NCBI RefSeq assembly: GCF_014205055.1
Contig: NZ_JACHMS010000001.1
Span: 496,001-560,000, forward strand
Source of the DNA: Streptomyces luteogriseus
Lineage (GTDB): Bacteria; Actinomycetota; Actinomycetes; Streptomycetales; Streptomycetaceae
Direction of reading: 5' to 3'
DNA length: 64,000 nucleotides
This document shows, one piece after another, positions 8,581 through 17,000 of this stretch. The notes beneath the pieces are model-generated. The model was not told the DNA's origin and did no database searches. It saw only the letters and a list, made by a program, of their open reading frames with translations. A program made the translations under genes and the position numbers. Position 1 is the stretch's first letter. Each line of letters starts with the position of its first letter.

Positions 8581-9641
8581 CGGCGTTCCCCTTCGAGTAC
8601 GGCGACCAGGTTCTGCTGGAGGCAGGGGCCGGAGGTGGCGTGGGCGAGGGCGCGGTCGGACGCGCCGCGGTGGATGCGTGCGGCGGCCTCGCCGATGCGG
8701 ATCAGGCCGGCGGCCATGATCGGGTTGGCGGCCAGGGCGCCGCCGGACGGGTTGACGTCCACGTCCTCGCCCAGCCGGAGGGCCTTGCGCAGGACGACCT
8801 CCTGCGCGGTGAAGGGCGCGTGCAGCTCCGCGGTGTCGACGGGCCGCTCGAAGACTCCGGCCCGTTCGGCGGCCAGGCGGGTGGACGGCGAGTCGGTCAG
8901 GTCGCGCACGCCGAGGCCGTGGGCCTCGATGCGGTGGTCGATGCCGCGGATCCAGGCGGGGCGGTCGCACAGGTCCCGGGCCCGGTCCCCCGCCGCGAGG
9001 ATCACGGCGGCGGCCCCGTCGCCGATGGGCGGGCAGTCGCCGGTGCGCAGGGGCTGTACGAGGTAGTCGCCCTGCGGCACGGGGCCGCGCAGTTGTGCGT
9101 GGGGGTTGGTGGTCGCCGCCTCACGGTTGCGGGAGGCGACGGCGGCGAGGGCGGGTTCGTCGGTGTCGCGGGCGTCGATGAGGGCCTGCGCCTGGAGGGC
9201 GGCGAGTGCCACCGAGTCGGGCCAGAGGGGCGCCACGTAGTAGGGGTCGAGCTGGCGGGTCAGGACGTCGCGGACGGAGCCGGGCGAGGACTTGCCGTAC
9301 GAGTAGACCAGGGCGGTGTCGGCGTCGCCGGTGAGGAGTTTCGTCCAGGCCTCGTACAGGGCCCAGGCGCCGTCCATCTCGACGTGCGACTCGGAGATCG
9401 GGGGCCAGGCGCCGACGCCGTCGAGGGCGAGGGTGAAGGAGAAGGCGCGGCCGGCGAGGTAGTCGCTGGAGCCGGAGCAGGTGAAGTCGATGTCGGCGGT
9501 CTTCAGGCCGGTCCGGTCCAGGACCTCGTGGAGCACCGGCATCAGCATCTCCACCTCGGAGAGCTCCTCGCTGGTGCGCCGGTGGGCGGTCTGGGCGAAG
9601 GCGACGACGGCGATCTCGCGGTCCCGCGGTGCGCTCGTCAC
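8577..9641 (-). CDS. Thiolase-fold lipid-transfer-like protein (Ltp4-like)
   Basis: A 354-residue thiolase-fold protein. The start is a GTG at 9641 that overlaps the DUF35 gene by four bases. The nucleophile-Cys region reads SHVEMDGAWALYEAW, again without Cys, and the C-terminal motif reads NPSGGALAANPIMAAGLIR, again without the thiolase His. A classical thiolytic reaction is therefore unlikely. Gene order (DUF35, this gene, Ltp3-like) and size match the mycobacterial Rv3521-ltp4-ltp3 trio. It may form a heteromer with the neighbouring thiolase-fold and DUF35 proteins, as in Ltp2-ChsH2 complexes; that partnership is inference. Confidence 0.8.
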   Translation of the reverse strand: MTSAPRDREIAVVAFAQTAHRRTSEELSEVEMLMPVLHEVLDRTGLKTADIDFTCSGSSDYLAGRAFSFTLALDGVGAWPPISESHVEMDGAWALYEAWTKLLTGDADTALVYSYGKSSPGSVRDVLTRQLDPYYVAPLWPDSVALAALQAQALIDARDTDEPALAAVASRNREAATTNPHAQLRGPVPQGDYLVQPLRTGDCPPIGDGAAAVILAAGDRARDLCDRPAWIRGIDHRIEAHGLGVRDLTDSPSTRLAAERAGVFERPVDTAELHAPFTAQEVVLRKALRLGEDVDVNPSGGALAANPIMAAGLIRIGEAAARIHRGASDRALAHATSGPCLQQNLVAVLEGERR

Positions 9642-10579
9642 AGCAGCTCCTTGTAGGTGTCGTAGTCCGCGTCGGGTTCGCCGGTGGGCCGGTAGTGGTC
9701 GGGGTAGCGGGCGCCGTCGGTCCACACGGGCTCGACGCGCAGGCCCATGCGGACCTCGTCGTAGGGGATGCCGCCGATGCGGCCGTGCAGGGCAAGGCCG
9801 GCGCCGTCGAGGGCGATGTGGGCGTAGACGTACGGCACCTCTATGTCGAGGTTCTTCGCTTTGATGTTGACGATGCAGAACGTGGTCACGGTGCCGCGTG
9901 GACCCACCTCGACCTGCTCGGACGTGGCCACCCCGCAGGTGGGGCACGCACCCCTCGGTGGGACGTAGACCTTGCGGCAGGACGGGCAGCGCTCACCGAC
10001 GGTGCGCCGGCCGGAGAGGGCGTTGATGTAGGCGGTCTGGGCGCGGCCGGGCGAGTAGGTGTAGTCGAGGCGGGCGGCGGCGACGATGCCGGTGACGGGG
10101 TCCTCGAACGCGCCGGTGTGCCCCGTCGGTTCGGCCCGGCGGCCGTCGCAGGGCTCGAAGCAGGCGATGTCGGTGATGGCGCCGGTGCGTTCGCCCGCCC
10201 AGCGGACGCGGACCGGCATGCCAGTGTGCACGGCGGCGGGGCCGGGGGCGTCGAGGGCGTGCAGGAGGGCGGTGTCGGCGCCGTCGAGGCGGACCAGCAC
10301 CCATGCGAAGGGGGTGGTGAGGGGCTGGCCGCGGCGGGGGGCGGGGTTCCAGGCCCAGGTGGTGACCGTGCCGGTCGGGGCGACCTCGACCAGGTCGTGG
10401 AGTTCCTCGGCGGTGACGGGGTCGTACTCGACGGGCGGGACGAGGGTGCGGCCGTCGCCAGTCTTCACTCCGAGGATCACACGTTCGCGCAGACCGGTCA
10501 GGAAGGCGCTCTGGACGGGCCCGAGGGAGCGGGTGAAGGGAAATTCGACGACAAGCGGCGCCTTGAGAACTGCGGACAT
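9638..10579 (-). CDS. DUF35 / OB-fold acyl-CoA-associated protein, two-domain
   Basis: A 313-residue protein with two DUF35-type OB folds. The second half has an intact rubredoxin-like zinc ribbon (ERCPSCRKVYVPPRGACPTC, about 190-210) followed by the OB fold (RGTVTTFCIVNIKAKN). The first half lacks Cys ligands but repeats the OB signature (PTGTVTTWAWNP). DUF35 proteins scaffold thiolase-fold or hydratase partners acting on acyl-CoA, for example ChsH2 with Ltp2. The ATG at 10579 has GGAGG ten bases upstream. The 3' end overlaps the Ltp4-like gene, so all three are one operon. Confidence 0.85.
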   Translation of the reverse strand: MSAVLKAPLVVEFPFTRSLGPVQSAFLTGLRERVILGVKTGDGRTLVPPVEYDPVTAEELHDLVEVAPTGTVTTWAWNPAPRRGQPLTTPFAWVLVRLDGADTALLHALDAPGPAAVHTGMPVRVRWAGERTGAITDIACFEPCDGRRAEPTGHTGAFEDPVTGIVAAARLDYTYSPGRAQTAYINALSGRRTVGERCPSCRKVYVPPRGACPTCGVATSEQVEVGPRGTVTTFCIVNIKAKNLDIEVPYVYAHIALDGAGLALHGRIGGIPYDEVRMGLRVEPVWTDGARYPDHYRPTGEPDADYDTYKELL

Positions 10580-10611
10580 CGAGGGCCTGCCTCCTTCGAG
10601 ATCGGCGTGCA

Positions 10612-10670
10612 CGGGGCGCCCCCTCCGGGGCGCGGGGAACTGCGCGCTCGGCCACCGACGGCCCGCGGCT
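10612..10670. repeat. Degenerate Streptomyces GGGGAACTGCGCG intergenic repeat
   Basis: The gap between the DUF35 and hydratase genes contains CTCCGGGGCGCGGGGAACTG followed by CGCG, a hairpin-rich element common between Streptomyces genes. The part after CGCG is degraded. It may separate the hydratase transcript from the DUF35-thiolase transcript or lie within one message. Confidence 0.55.
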
Positions 10671-10731
10671 CGGAACCGGCCACCTCCGGCGCAGCGCCAC
10701 GCACGCCTGCGGACCGGTGGTCGCGCGACGC

Positions 10732-11532
10732 CTACGCGCGCTTGTAGACGGGAGGTCGTTTCTCCGCGAAGGCGCGGGTGCCTTCCTTGGCGTCGGCGGT
10801 GTCGAAGACCGGCCAGCCGCGGGTGAGTTCGGCGGCGAGGCCGTCCTGTTCGGTCATCTCGGCGGTCTCGTAGACCGAGGCCTTGACGGCTTCCACGGCC
10901 AGTGGGCCGCAGGCGTTGATCCGCTCGGCGATCTCCAGCGCTTTGTCCAGCGCGGTGCCGTCGGGGACGACGTGGCCGACCAGGCCGATGGCGGCGGCTT
11001 CGCGGGCGCTGTAGGGGCGGCCGGTGAGGAGCATCTCCAGGGCGTGGGTGCGCGGGATCTGGCGTTGCAGGCGGACGGTGGAGCCGCCGATGGGGAACAG
11101 GCCGCGCTTCACCTCGAACAGGCCGAAGGTCGCGGACTCGGCGGCGACGCGGATGTCGGTCCCTTGGAGCATTTCGGTGCCGCCCGCGACGCAGTACCCT
11201 TCGACGGCGGCGATCACCGGCTTGCGCGGGCGGTGGTGGCGCAGCATCGCCTTCCAGTGCAGGTCGGGGTCGGCCTTGAGCCGGTCGCGGTACTCCTCTC
11301 CGGCCATGCCGTTCCCGGCGAGGGCCTTGAGGTCCATGCCGGAGCAGAACGAGCCGCCCGCCCCGGTGAAGACGATCGAGCGGACCGAGTCGTCGGCGTC
11401 GGCCTCGAGCCAGCCGTCGTGGAGGCCGACGAGCATCGGCAGCGAGAGCGCGTTCCTGGCTTCCGGCCGGTTGAGCGTGAGCACCAGTGTGGCGCCTTCG
11501 CGCTGCACGGTGAGGTGTTCCGTCCCACCCAT
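10732..11532 (-). CDS. Enoyl-CoA hydratase (EchA19-like)
   Basis: A 266-residue crotonase-fold enzyme expected to add water across the double bond of an enoyl-CoA in beta-oxidation. The CoA/oxyanion-hole segments LNRPEARNAL and GAGGSFCSGMDLKAL are typical, as is GYCVAGGTEMLQGTDIRVAAE. The second catalytic Glu region (about 130-150, LFEVKRGLFPIGGSTVRL) keeps a Gly-rich loop and an acidic residue. Length and its divergent pairing with a FadD-type synthetase parallel mycobacterial echA19/fadD19. The shared operator at 11591-11616 lies about 60 bases upstream of the ATG. Confidence 0.88.
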   Translation of the reverse strand: MGGTEHLTVQREGATLVLTLNRPEARNALSLPMLVGLHDGWLEADADDSVRSIVFTGAGGSFCSGMDLKALAGNGMAGEEYRDRLKADPDLHWKAMLRHHRPRKPVIAAVEGYCVAGGTEMLQGTDIRVAAESATFGLFEVKRGLFPIGGSTVRLQRQIPRTHALEMLLTGRPYSAREAAAIGLVGHVVPDGTALDKALEIAERINACGPLAVEAVKASVYETAEMTEQDGLAAELTRGWPVFDTADAKEGTRAFAEKRPPVYKRA

Positions 11533-11590
11533 GGCGAACTCCCCTCTCGTGGAACGAGAACAGGTTGCAGTAGGGCGGGTGGCACTTCAA

Positions 11591-11616
11591 GGGTTTTCTG
11601 ACAGTCAGTCAGATTC
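11591..11616. promoter_or_regulatory. Operator, copy 1 of two identical-layout sites
   Basis: GGGTTTTCTGA, six variable bases, then GTCAGATTC. The core is a perfect inverted repeat TCTGAC-N5-GTCAGA at 11597-11613. It lies in the divergent promoter region between the hydratase (start 11532) and the acyl-CoA synthetase (start 11708). The same sequence at the same spacing recurs at 23951-23976. Layout suits a TetR-type repressor, which is not encoded in this window. Confidence 0.75.
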
Positions 11617-11707
11617 TTTCGCTCGAGCCCTTCACAGTTGGGCCGCCCTTTGCTCTGATGACCGGCGAACCGTCCGATACCAGGCACGCCCGGGGTCAGG
11701 AGGAGCG

Positions 11708-13327
11708 GTGGAGTACAACCTTGCCGACCTGTTCGAGTCGGTCGTCGACGTCGTTCCCGGCCGTGAGGCGCTGGTGTACGCCGACCACCCGGGCACGGGC
11801 GCGGAGCGCCGTCTGACGTACGCGGAGCTGGATGCGGCAGCCGACCGCGTCGGCCACCATCTGCTGGACAGCGGGATACGGCCCGGCGAGCACCTCGGGC
11901 TCCATCTCTACAACGGCGTGGAGTACCTGCAGACGGTGCTGGGCTGCCTGAAGGCGCGGATCGTGCCCGTCAATGTCAACTACCGCTACGTCGAAGAGGA
12001 GTTGGTGTACCTCTACCGGGACGCGGATCTGGTGGCGCTGGTCTTCGACGCCGAATTCACGGACCGGGTGGCGGTGGCACGTCCCCGGGCGGAGGAGCTG
12101 CGGCATCTGATCCGGGTGGGGGTTCCGGCGCCGGGGGCCGCGGAGGTCGCCTGTGTGGAGTTCGCACAAATGGAGGCCGCGGGGGCGCCCGGGCGGGGTT
12201 TTCCGGCCCGTTCGGCCGACGACCAGTTCATCATCTACACCGGCGGCACGACCGGCATGCCCAAGGGGGTGATGTGGCGGCAGGAGGACCTGTTCTTCGC
12301 GGGCCTCGGCGGCGGCGCCCCGACCGGTGAACCGGTGAAGAAGCCGGAGGAGCTGGCGGAGCGGGTCGCGGCCGGGGGTGCCGGGATCACGTTCTTCCCG
12401 ACGGCTCCGCTGATGCACGGCACCTCCACCCTCACCGCGTTCATCGGCTTCAACTTCGGGCAGCGGGTCGTGATCCACCGCAAGTTCGTGCCCGAGGAGG
12501 TGCTGCGGACCGTGGAGAAGGAGAGGGTCAACAGCATCTCACTGGTGGGCGACGCGATGCTCCGGCCGCTGATCGACGCGCTCAGCGGACCCCTGCGGCA
12601 CATCGACCGCTCGTCGCTGTTCAGCGTGTCCTCGTCCGGCGCGATCATGTCGGACACGGTGCGGACGCAGTTCCAGGAGCTGGTGCCGAACGCCATGCTG
12701 CTGAACAACTTCGGCTCCTCGGAGTCGGGCTTCAACGGGACGGCCACCGAGGACTCCGGCCCGGAACGGGGCTTCCGGGTGCGGGTCAACGCCCGTACCC
12801 AGGTGGTCGACCCGGCCACCCACGAGCCGGTGGCGGCCGGCGAGGTGGGGCGGGTCGCCCAGTGCGGACACGTGCCGCTCGGCTACTACAACGACCCGGC
12901 CAAGACCGCCGCGACCTTCTTCGAGAAGGCGGGCGAGCGCTGGGTGCTGCTCGGCGACATGGCCACTGTCGACGAGGAGGGCGTGGTCACCGTCCTCGGC
13001 CGTGGCTCGCAGTGCATCAACACCGGCGGCGAGAAAGTGTACCCGGAGGAGGTCGAACAGGCCCTCAAGTCCCACCCGGACGTCTACGACGCGCTGGTGG
13101 CCGGGGTGCCGGACGCCCAGTGGGGCCACCATGTGGCGGCCGTGGTGCAACTGCGCGCGGGAGCGGCGCCGCCCTCGCTCCAGGACATACAGACCCACTG
13201 CCGCGACCGGCTCGCCGGATACAAGGTCCCGCGCCAGCTGGTGCTCACCGAGTCGATCCGGCGATCGCCGAGCGGCAAGGCGGACTACCGGTGGGCGCGC
13301 GAGGTGGCGGCGACGGCGGACGGGTGA
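11708..13327 (+). CDS. Acyl-CoA synthetase (FadD19-like)
   Basis: A 539-residue ANL-family ligase that would activate a carboxylic acid to its CoA thioester through an acyl-adenylate. The AMP-binding P-loop is YTGGTTGMPKGVMWRQ (about 178-193). Later core motifs are NNFGSSESGFNGTA, LLGDMATVDEEG, and the C-terminal lysine motif SPSGKADYRWA. The Trp after VM and the long insertion GGGAPTGEPVKKPEEL resemble the FadD19/FadD3-like steroid or long-chain group. The GTG at 11708 is preceded by AGGAGGAG. It diverges from the hydratase and shares its operator, which supports a common pathway. Substrate is unproven. Confidence 0.87.
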   Translation: MEYNLADLFESVVDVVPGREALVYADHPGTGAERRLTYAELDAAADRVGHHLLDSGIRPGEHLGLHLYNGVEYLQTVLGCLKARIVPVNVNYRYVEEELVYLYRDADLVALVFDAEFTDRVAVARPRAEELRHLIRVGVPAPGAAEVACVEFAQMEAAGAPGRGFPARSADDQFIIYTGGTTGMPKGVMWRQEDLFFAGLGGGAPTGEPVKKPEELAERVAAGGAGITFFPTAPLMHGTSTLTAFIGFNFGQRVVIHRKFVPEEVLRTVEKERVNSISLVGDAMLRPLIDALSGPLRHIDRSSLFSVSSSGAIMSDTVRTQFQELVPNAMLLNNFGSSESGFNGTATEDSGPERGFRVRVNARTQVVDPATHEPVAAGEVGRVAQCGHVPLGYYNDPAKTAATFFEKAGERWVLLGDMATVDEEGVVTVLGRGSQCINTGGEKVYPEEVEQALKSHPDVYDALVAGVPDAQWGHHVAAVVQLRAGAAPPSLQDIQTHCRDRLAGYKVPRQLVLTESIRRSPSGKADYRWAREVAATADG

Positions 13328-13442
13328 ATCTCCGGCCCGGACCGTTGAACCTAAGGTGACGTGCGGACGTACTGGTGGTGGCGGGCTCGCTCACCCGAGC
13401 TCCGTTCGCCATGCCAGCAAGACCGCACGGAAGGACCACCGG

Positions 13443-15341
13443 GTGTCGCTCTTCACTCGCTCCCGTCAGCTTTCGGACACGACCGAGGGCCGGGCGGAAC
13501 CGGATGACGACACCGGTACGGCGGACCCGGAGGGCAGCACCGGGACATCGGAACCACAGGACGACACCGGCACGGCGGATCCGGAGGGCAGCACCGGCAC
13601 GGCGGATCCGCAGGCCGGCGCTGCGACGGACTCCGCGCAGAGCGCCACTCCCGCACAGCGCACCCCTTCCGGGCAGTCGCCGACCGCCAAGCCCGGCTGG
13701 TTCGGCTGGCGGCGCCGCTACCCCCGTACGGCACGCGGCGCCTCCCTGGGGACGACCGTGCTGGCCGGTGCGCTCGTGCTGTTCGCGCTGCTCGTGCCGA
13801 ACCGGATCGAGCGCATCGAGTTCGCGTCGTTCGTGCGCATCCCCGCCGAGGGCGTGCTGCTCGCCGGGCTCCTGCTCGCGCTGCCGTCGAAGCCCCGTCG
13901 CGTCACGGCGGTCGTCACGGGCGTGTTCCTGGGCCTGATCACGGTGCTGAAGTTCGTCGACATGGGCTTCTACCAGATCCTGGCCCGGCCCTTCGACCTG
14001 GTCCTGGACTGGATCCTGATCGAGAACGGCACGGACTTCCTGAGGGAGACGTTCGGCCGTACCGGCCAGGTGCTGGCCGTGACCGGCGTGATCGTCCTGT
14101 TCGTCGCGCTGCTCGTCCTCACGACGCTCGCGGTGGTGCGGCTGACGAACCTGATGGTCCGGCACCGGCCCGTCGCCGGCCGCACGGTCCTGATCCTCGG
14201 CACGGCGTGGATCACCTGTATGACCCTGGGCGTACAGATCGGTACCGTGCCGGTCGCCACCAAGGGCAACGCCGAGTTCCTGGGCAACCGGGTGGACCAG
14301 GTGCGCGCGGGGCTCGCGGACGCCCGGGTCTTCGAGAAGCAGGCCTCGGTGGACGCCTTCGCGAAGACCCCGCCCGACCAGCTGCTCACGGGGCTGCGCG
14401 GCAAGGACGTCCTGTTCACCTTCATCGAGAGCTACGGCAGGGTCGCGATCGACGACCCGGCGATGGCGCAGCAGACCGACGCGGTGCTCAAGGAGGGCAC
14501 CGGCAGGCTGAAGGCGGCCGGGTTCGAGTCGCGCAGCGGCTGGCTCCAGTCGCCGGTGACGGGCGCGGGCAGCTGGCTGGCCCACTCGACGTTCCTGTCC
14601 GGGCTGTGGATCAAGAACCAGCAGCGGTACCGCAGTCTGACCACGAGCGATCGCATGACGCTGACGAACTACTTCGGCAAGACCGGGGCCTGGCGGACCG
14701 TCGGCGTCGTGCCGGGCGTGCGGCGGGCCTGGCCGGAGGGCAAGTACTTCGGCCTCGACCACATCTACGACTCCGAGCACCTCGGCTACCACGGCCCGTA
14801 CTTCAGCTGGACGCCCGTGCCCGACCAGTTCAGCATGGAGGCCTTCGAGCGGCTGGAGCACGGCAAGAAGGACCGCGAGCCGATCATGGCGGAGATCATC
14901 CTGGCCTCCAGCCACAACCCCTGGTCCCCCATCGCCCACATGATCGACTGGGAGGACCTCGGCGACGGCTCGGTGTTCCACCGGATCAAGAAGGAGGGCA
15001 CCAACCCCACGGAGGTCTGGAAGGACCCGGAGAAGGTGCGCGCCGAGTACCGCAAGGCCATCGAGTACTCGATCCGCAGCCTCACCGAGTGGGTCGAGCG
15101 CTACGGCGACGACGACACGGTGCTGGTCTTCCTCGGCGACCACCAGCCGGTGCCGACCGTCACCGCCGGGGACACCGGCAAGGACGTGCCGGTGACGATC
15201 GTCGCCCACGACAAGAAGGTCCTGGACCGGGTCGCCGACTGGGGCTGGACGGACGGCCTCAAGCCGGCCGGTAACGCGCCCCGATGGGGCATGGACACGT
15301 TCCGCGACCGCTTCATGACGGCGTACGGGCCGCGGGGCTGA
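13443..15341 (+). CDS. Membrane-anchored sulfatase-family protein
   Basis: A 632-residue protein of the alkaline-phosphatase superfamily with an N-terminal membrane domain. Residues 15-65 are an acidic repeat region (units like DDTGTADPEGSTGT, repeated about three times), then a basic stretch, then about four membrane helices (110-260, for example ASLGTTVLAGALVLFALLVP). The extracellular domain (about 310-620) carries sulfatase landmarks VLFTFIESYGR, LASSHNPW and VFLGDHQP. The usual nucleophile position is Ser/Thr-like rather than CxPxR, so phosphoglycerol- or phosphoethanolamine-transfer activity is as likely as sulfatase. GTG at 13443 follows AAGGA. Confidence 0.78.
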   Translation: MSLFTRSRQLSDTTEGRAEPDDDTGTADPEGSTGTSEPQDDTGTADPEGSTGTADPQAGAATDSAQSATPAQRTPSGQSPTAKPGWFGWRRRYPRTARGASLGTTVLAGALVLFALLVPNRIERIEFASFVRIPAEGVLLAGLLLALPSKPRRVTAVVTGVFLGLITVLKFVDMGFYQILARPFDLVLDWILIENGTDFLRETFGRTGQVLAVTGVIVLFVALLVLTTLAVVRLTNLMVRHRPVAGRTVLILGTAWITCMTLGVQIGTVPVATKGNAEFLGNRVDQVRAGLADARVFEKQASVDAFAKTPPDQLLTGLRGKDVLFTFIESYGRVAIDDPAMAQQTDAVLKEGTGRLKAAGFESRSGWLQSPVTGAGSWLAHSTFLSGLWIKNQQRYRSLTTSDRMTLTNYFGKTGAWRTVGVVPGVRRAWPEGKYFGLDHIYDSEHLGYHGPYFSWTPVPDQFSMEAFERLEHGKKDREPIMAEIILASSHNPWSPIAHMIDWEDLGDGSVFHRIKKEGTNPTEVWKDPEKVRAEYRKAIEYSIRSLTEWVERYGDDDTVLVFLGDHQPVPTVTAGDTGKDVPVTIVAHDKKVLDRVADWGWTDGLKPAGNAPRWGMDTFRDRFMTAYGPRG

Positions 15342-16033
15342 GGAACTCCGTCACGGCCGCCAGGAACTCCTTCGGACGGGTCTCGTGCACGAGATGCCCG
15401 GCGTCGAGGGTGATGTGCCGGGCGTCGGGCAGCAGTTCGGCGAACACGGCGATCTGCTCCTGCGGGATCGGGCTGCTCGGCCCGCCACCGATCAGCAGCG
15501 TGGGCATGGTGATCCGGCCCATGTGGTCCCACCACAGGGGATTCGGTGCGTTGCGCTGCTCGTCGGTGGCGAGGATCATCGCCCAGTCGTACGGGGTCTC
15601 CCCGCGGGGCCGTTCGGCGGGTGGGCGCGGCGGGTCCAGCGGGAAGGGCGCTGGCACGTCCTCCAGGACGAGCCGCCGCACGAGCCCCGGACCGCACTGG
15701 GCGAGCAGGTAGGCGACGGCGCCGCCGAGCGAGTGGCCCACGACGTCGGCGCGGTCGATGCCGAGCTCCCGAGGAGGGCGTGGATGTCGTCGCGCATGGT
15801 CTCGTACGCGTATCCGCCCGGCCAGTCGCTCCGGCCGTGTCCGCGCAGATCGGGAGCGTACACACGGCGAGGCCCGGCGGGCCCGGTGGCCAGGACCGGG
15901 GCGATCGGCGCCAGTCGGCCCCGTCGGCCCCACGGGCGTGCAGCAGGACGAGAGGCTCCGCGTCCTGCGGTCCCCAGACGCGGTAGGCCTGTGTGATGCC
16001 GTTCGCCTGTGCGGTGCGCGGTGCTGTGTCCAT
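15313..16033 (-). pseudogene. Alpha/beta hydrolase, broken by two frameshifts
   Basis: An alpha/beta-hydrolase reading starts at 16033 (MDTAPRTAQANGITQAYRVW, then LVLLHARGADGADW). It shifts frame near 15913 to VYAPDLRGHGRSDWPGGYAY, and again near 15770 to GIDRADVVGHSLGGAVAYLL, ending at 15313 with HITLDAGHLVHETRP. Together these give a complete fold: oxyanion loop, nucleophile elbow GHSLGG, and catalytic His near the end. Each shift is explained by one missing G in a G run (TGG-GCG and CGG-GAG). It may be a recent pseudogene or two sequencing errors. The 3' end overlaps the sulfatase-like gene by 29 bases. Confidence 0.8.
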
Positions 16034-16106
16034 GCCGGGCACGGTAGGCGAGGAGTGCCCCGGAGCGGGGCCGCTCTGCCGGCAGCAGAGGCGCGCGTAT
16101 CCGCGG

Positions 16107-16940
16107 TCAGGAGAAGAAGGCAGCCATGCGTCGCGTGAACCCCTGCGGGTCGTCGAGCCACGGGTAGTGCCCCGCTCCCGGCTGCACCGCGAACTCGGCC
16201 GCCGGGAAGGCGCCCGCGGCACGCCGCGCGAGCGAGGGGCTCGGACCACCGTCGACCTCACCGGCCAGGACGAGCACGGGAGTTCTCACCCGGGCCAGCG
16301 CACCGCGCGTCGTTGCCGGATCGTAGGCGCCGTCGCCACCGTAGACATCCGCCGCGTCGTCGTTGGTCTCGGTCTCCTCGCGGTCGGCGTGGGCCCGGGC
16401 GGTGTCGTCCCAGCGGCCGTAGAAGAACGGGAGGAACACCGGATCGAAGTCACCGGTGCCGTCCAGCCATGCCTCGAACGCCGGGAACGCGTCCGGGAAC
16501 CACGGTTCCGACGCCCGCAGTCGTGCCGCCGCCAGCCGGTCCCCGCCCGTCGCCGGCAGCCCCAGTGCCCACGGGGTGGCGGTGACCAGGGCCAGCCGGC
16601 CCAGCCGCTCCGGGTACCGGGCCGCGTACAGCATGGCCAGGCTGCCGCCCGCCGAGTGCGCGAGCACGTCCATCCGCTCCAGCCCCAGATGGCGCCGCAG
16701 CGCCTCGACGTCGTCCACGAGCCGGTCGCAGCGGTACGTCCCGGGGTCCGCCGGCTTCGCGGACTCCCCCGTGCCGCGCAGGTCGAGGAGCACCAGCTGC
16801 CGGTGGGCGTCCAGTCCGCCCAGGTCTCCCAGGTAGGCGGAGGCCCGCATGGGCCCGCCGGGCAGCACGACGAGCGGCTCGCCCTCGCCACGCAGGTGGA
16901 AGGCCAGTCGGGTCCCGTCCGGGGCACTGAAGATCGGCAT
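16107..16940 (-). CDS. Alpha/beta hydrolase, proline-iminopeptidase-like
   Basis: A 277-residue cytosolic alpha/beta hydrolase. The oxyanion motif is LVVLPGGPMRASAYLGDLGG, and the strand LVLLDLRGTGESAKPADP carries the family DxRGxGxS. The nucleophile elbow is LAHSAGGSLAMLYAARYPERL, the acid is near AGEVDGGPSP, and the catalytic His is in PGAGHYPWLDDP. HGGP-like PGGP and the RGTGES motif place it near prolyl aminopeptidases, but many members hydrolyse other esters or amides. It is intact and lies 73 bases upstream of the frameshifted hydrolase, possibly in one transcript. Confidence 0.82.
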   Translation of the reverse strand: MPIFSAPDGTRLAFHLRGEGEPLVVLPGGPMRASAYLGDLGGLDAHRQLVLLDLRGTGESAKPADPGTYRCDRLVDDVEALRRHLGLERMDVLAHSAGGSLAMLYAARYPERLGRLALVTATPWALGLPATGGDRLAAARLRASEPWFPDAFPAFEAWLDGTGDFDPVFLPFFYGRWDDTARAHADREETETNDDAADVYGGDGAYDPATTRGALARVRTPVLVLAGEVDGGPSPSLARRAAGAFPAAEFAVQPGAGHYPWLDDPQGFTRRMAAFFS

Positions 16941-17000
16941 GCCGTCGATCCTGGCGTCCGGGGCCGATCCCGCACAACCCGGTTCTCCGGCCCGTGGGCG

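Noticed and set aside
10732-11532. Calling the crotonase protein a naphthoate synthase or isomerase
   Set aside because: No menaquinone-type motifs are seen and the partner genes fit acyl-CoA beta-oxidation better.
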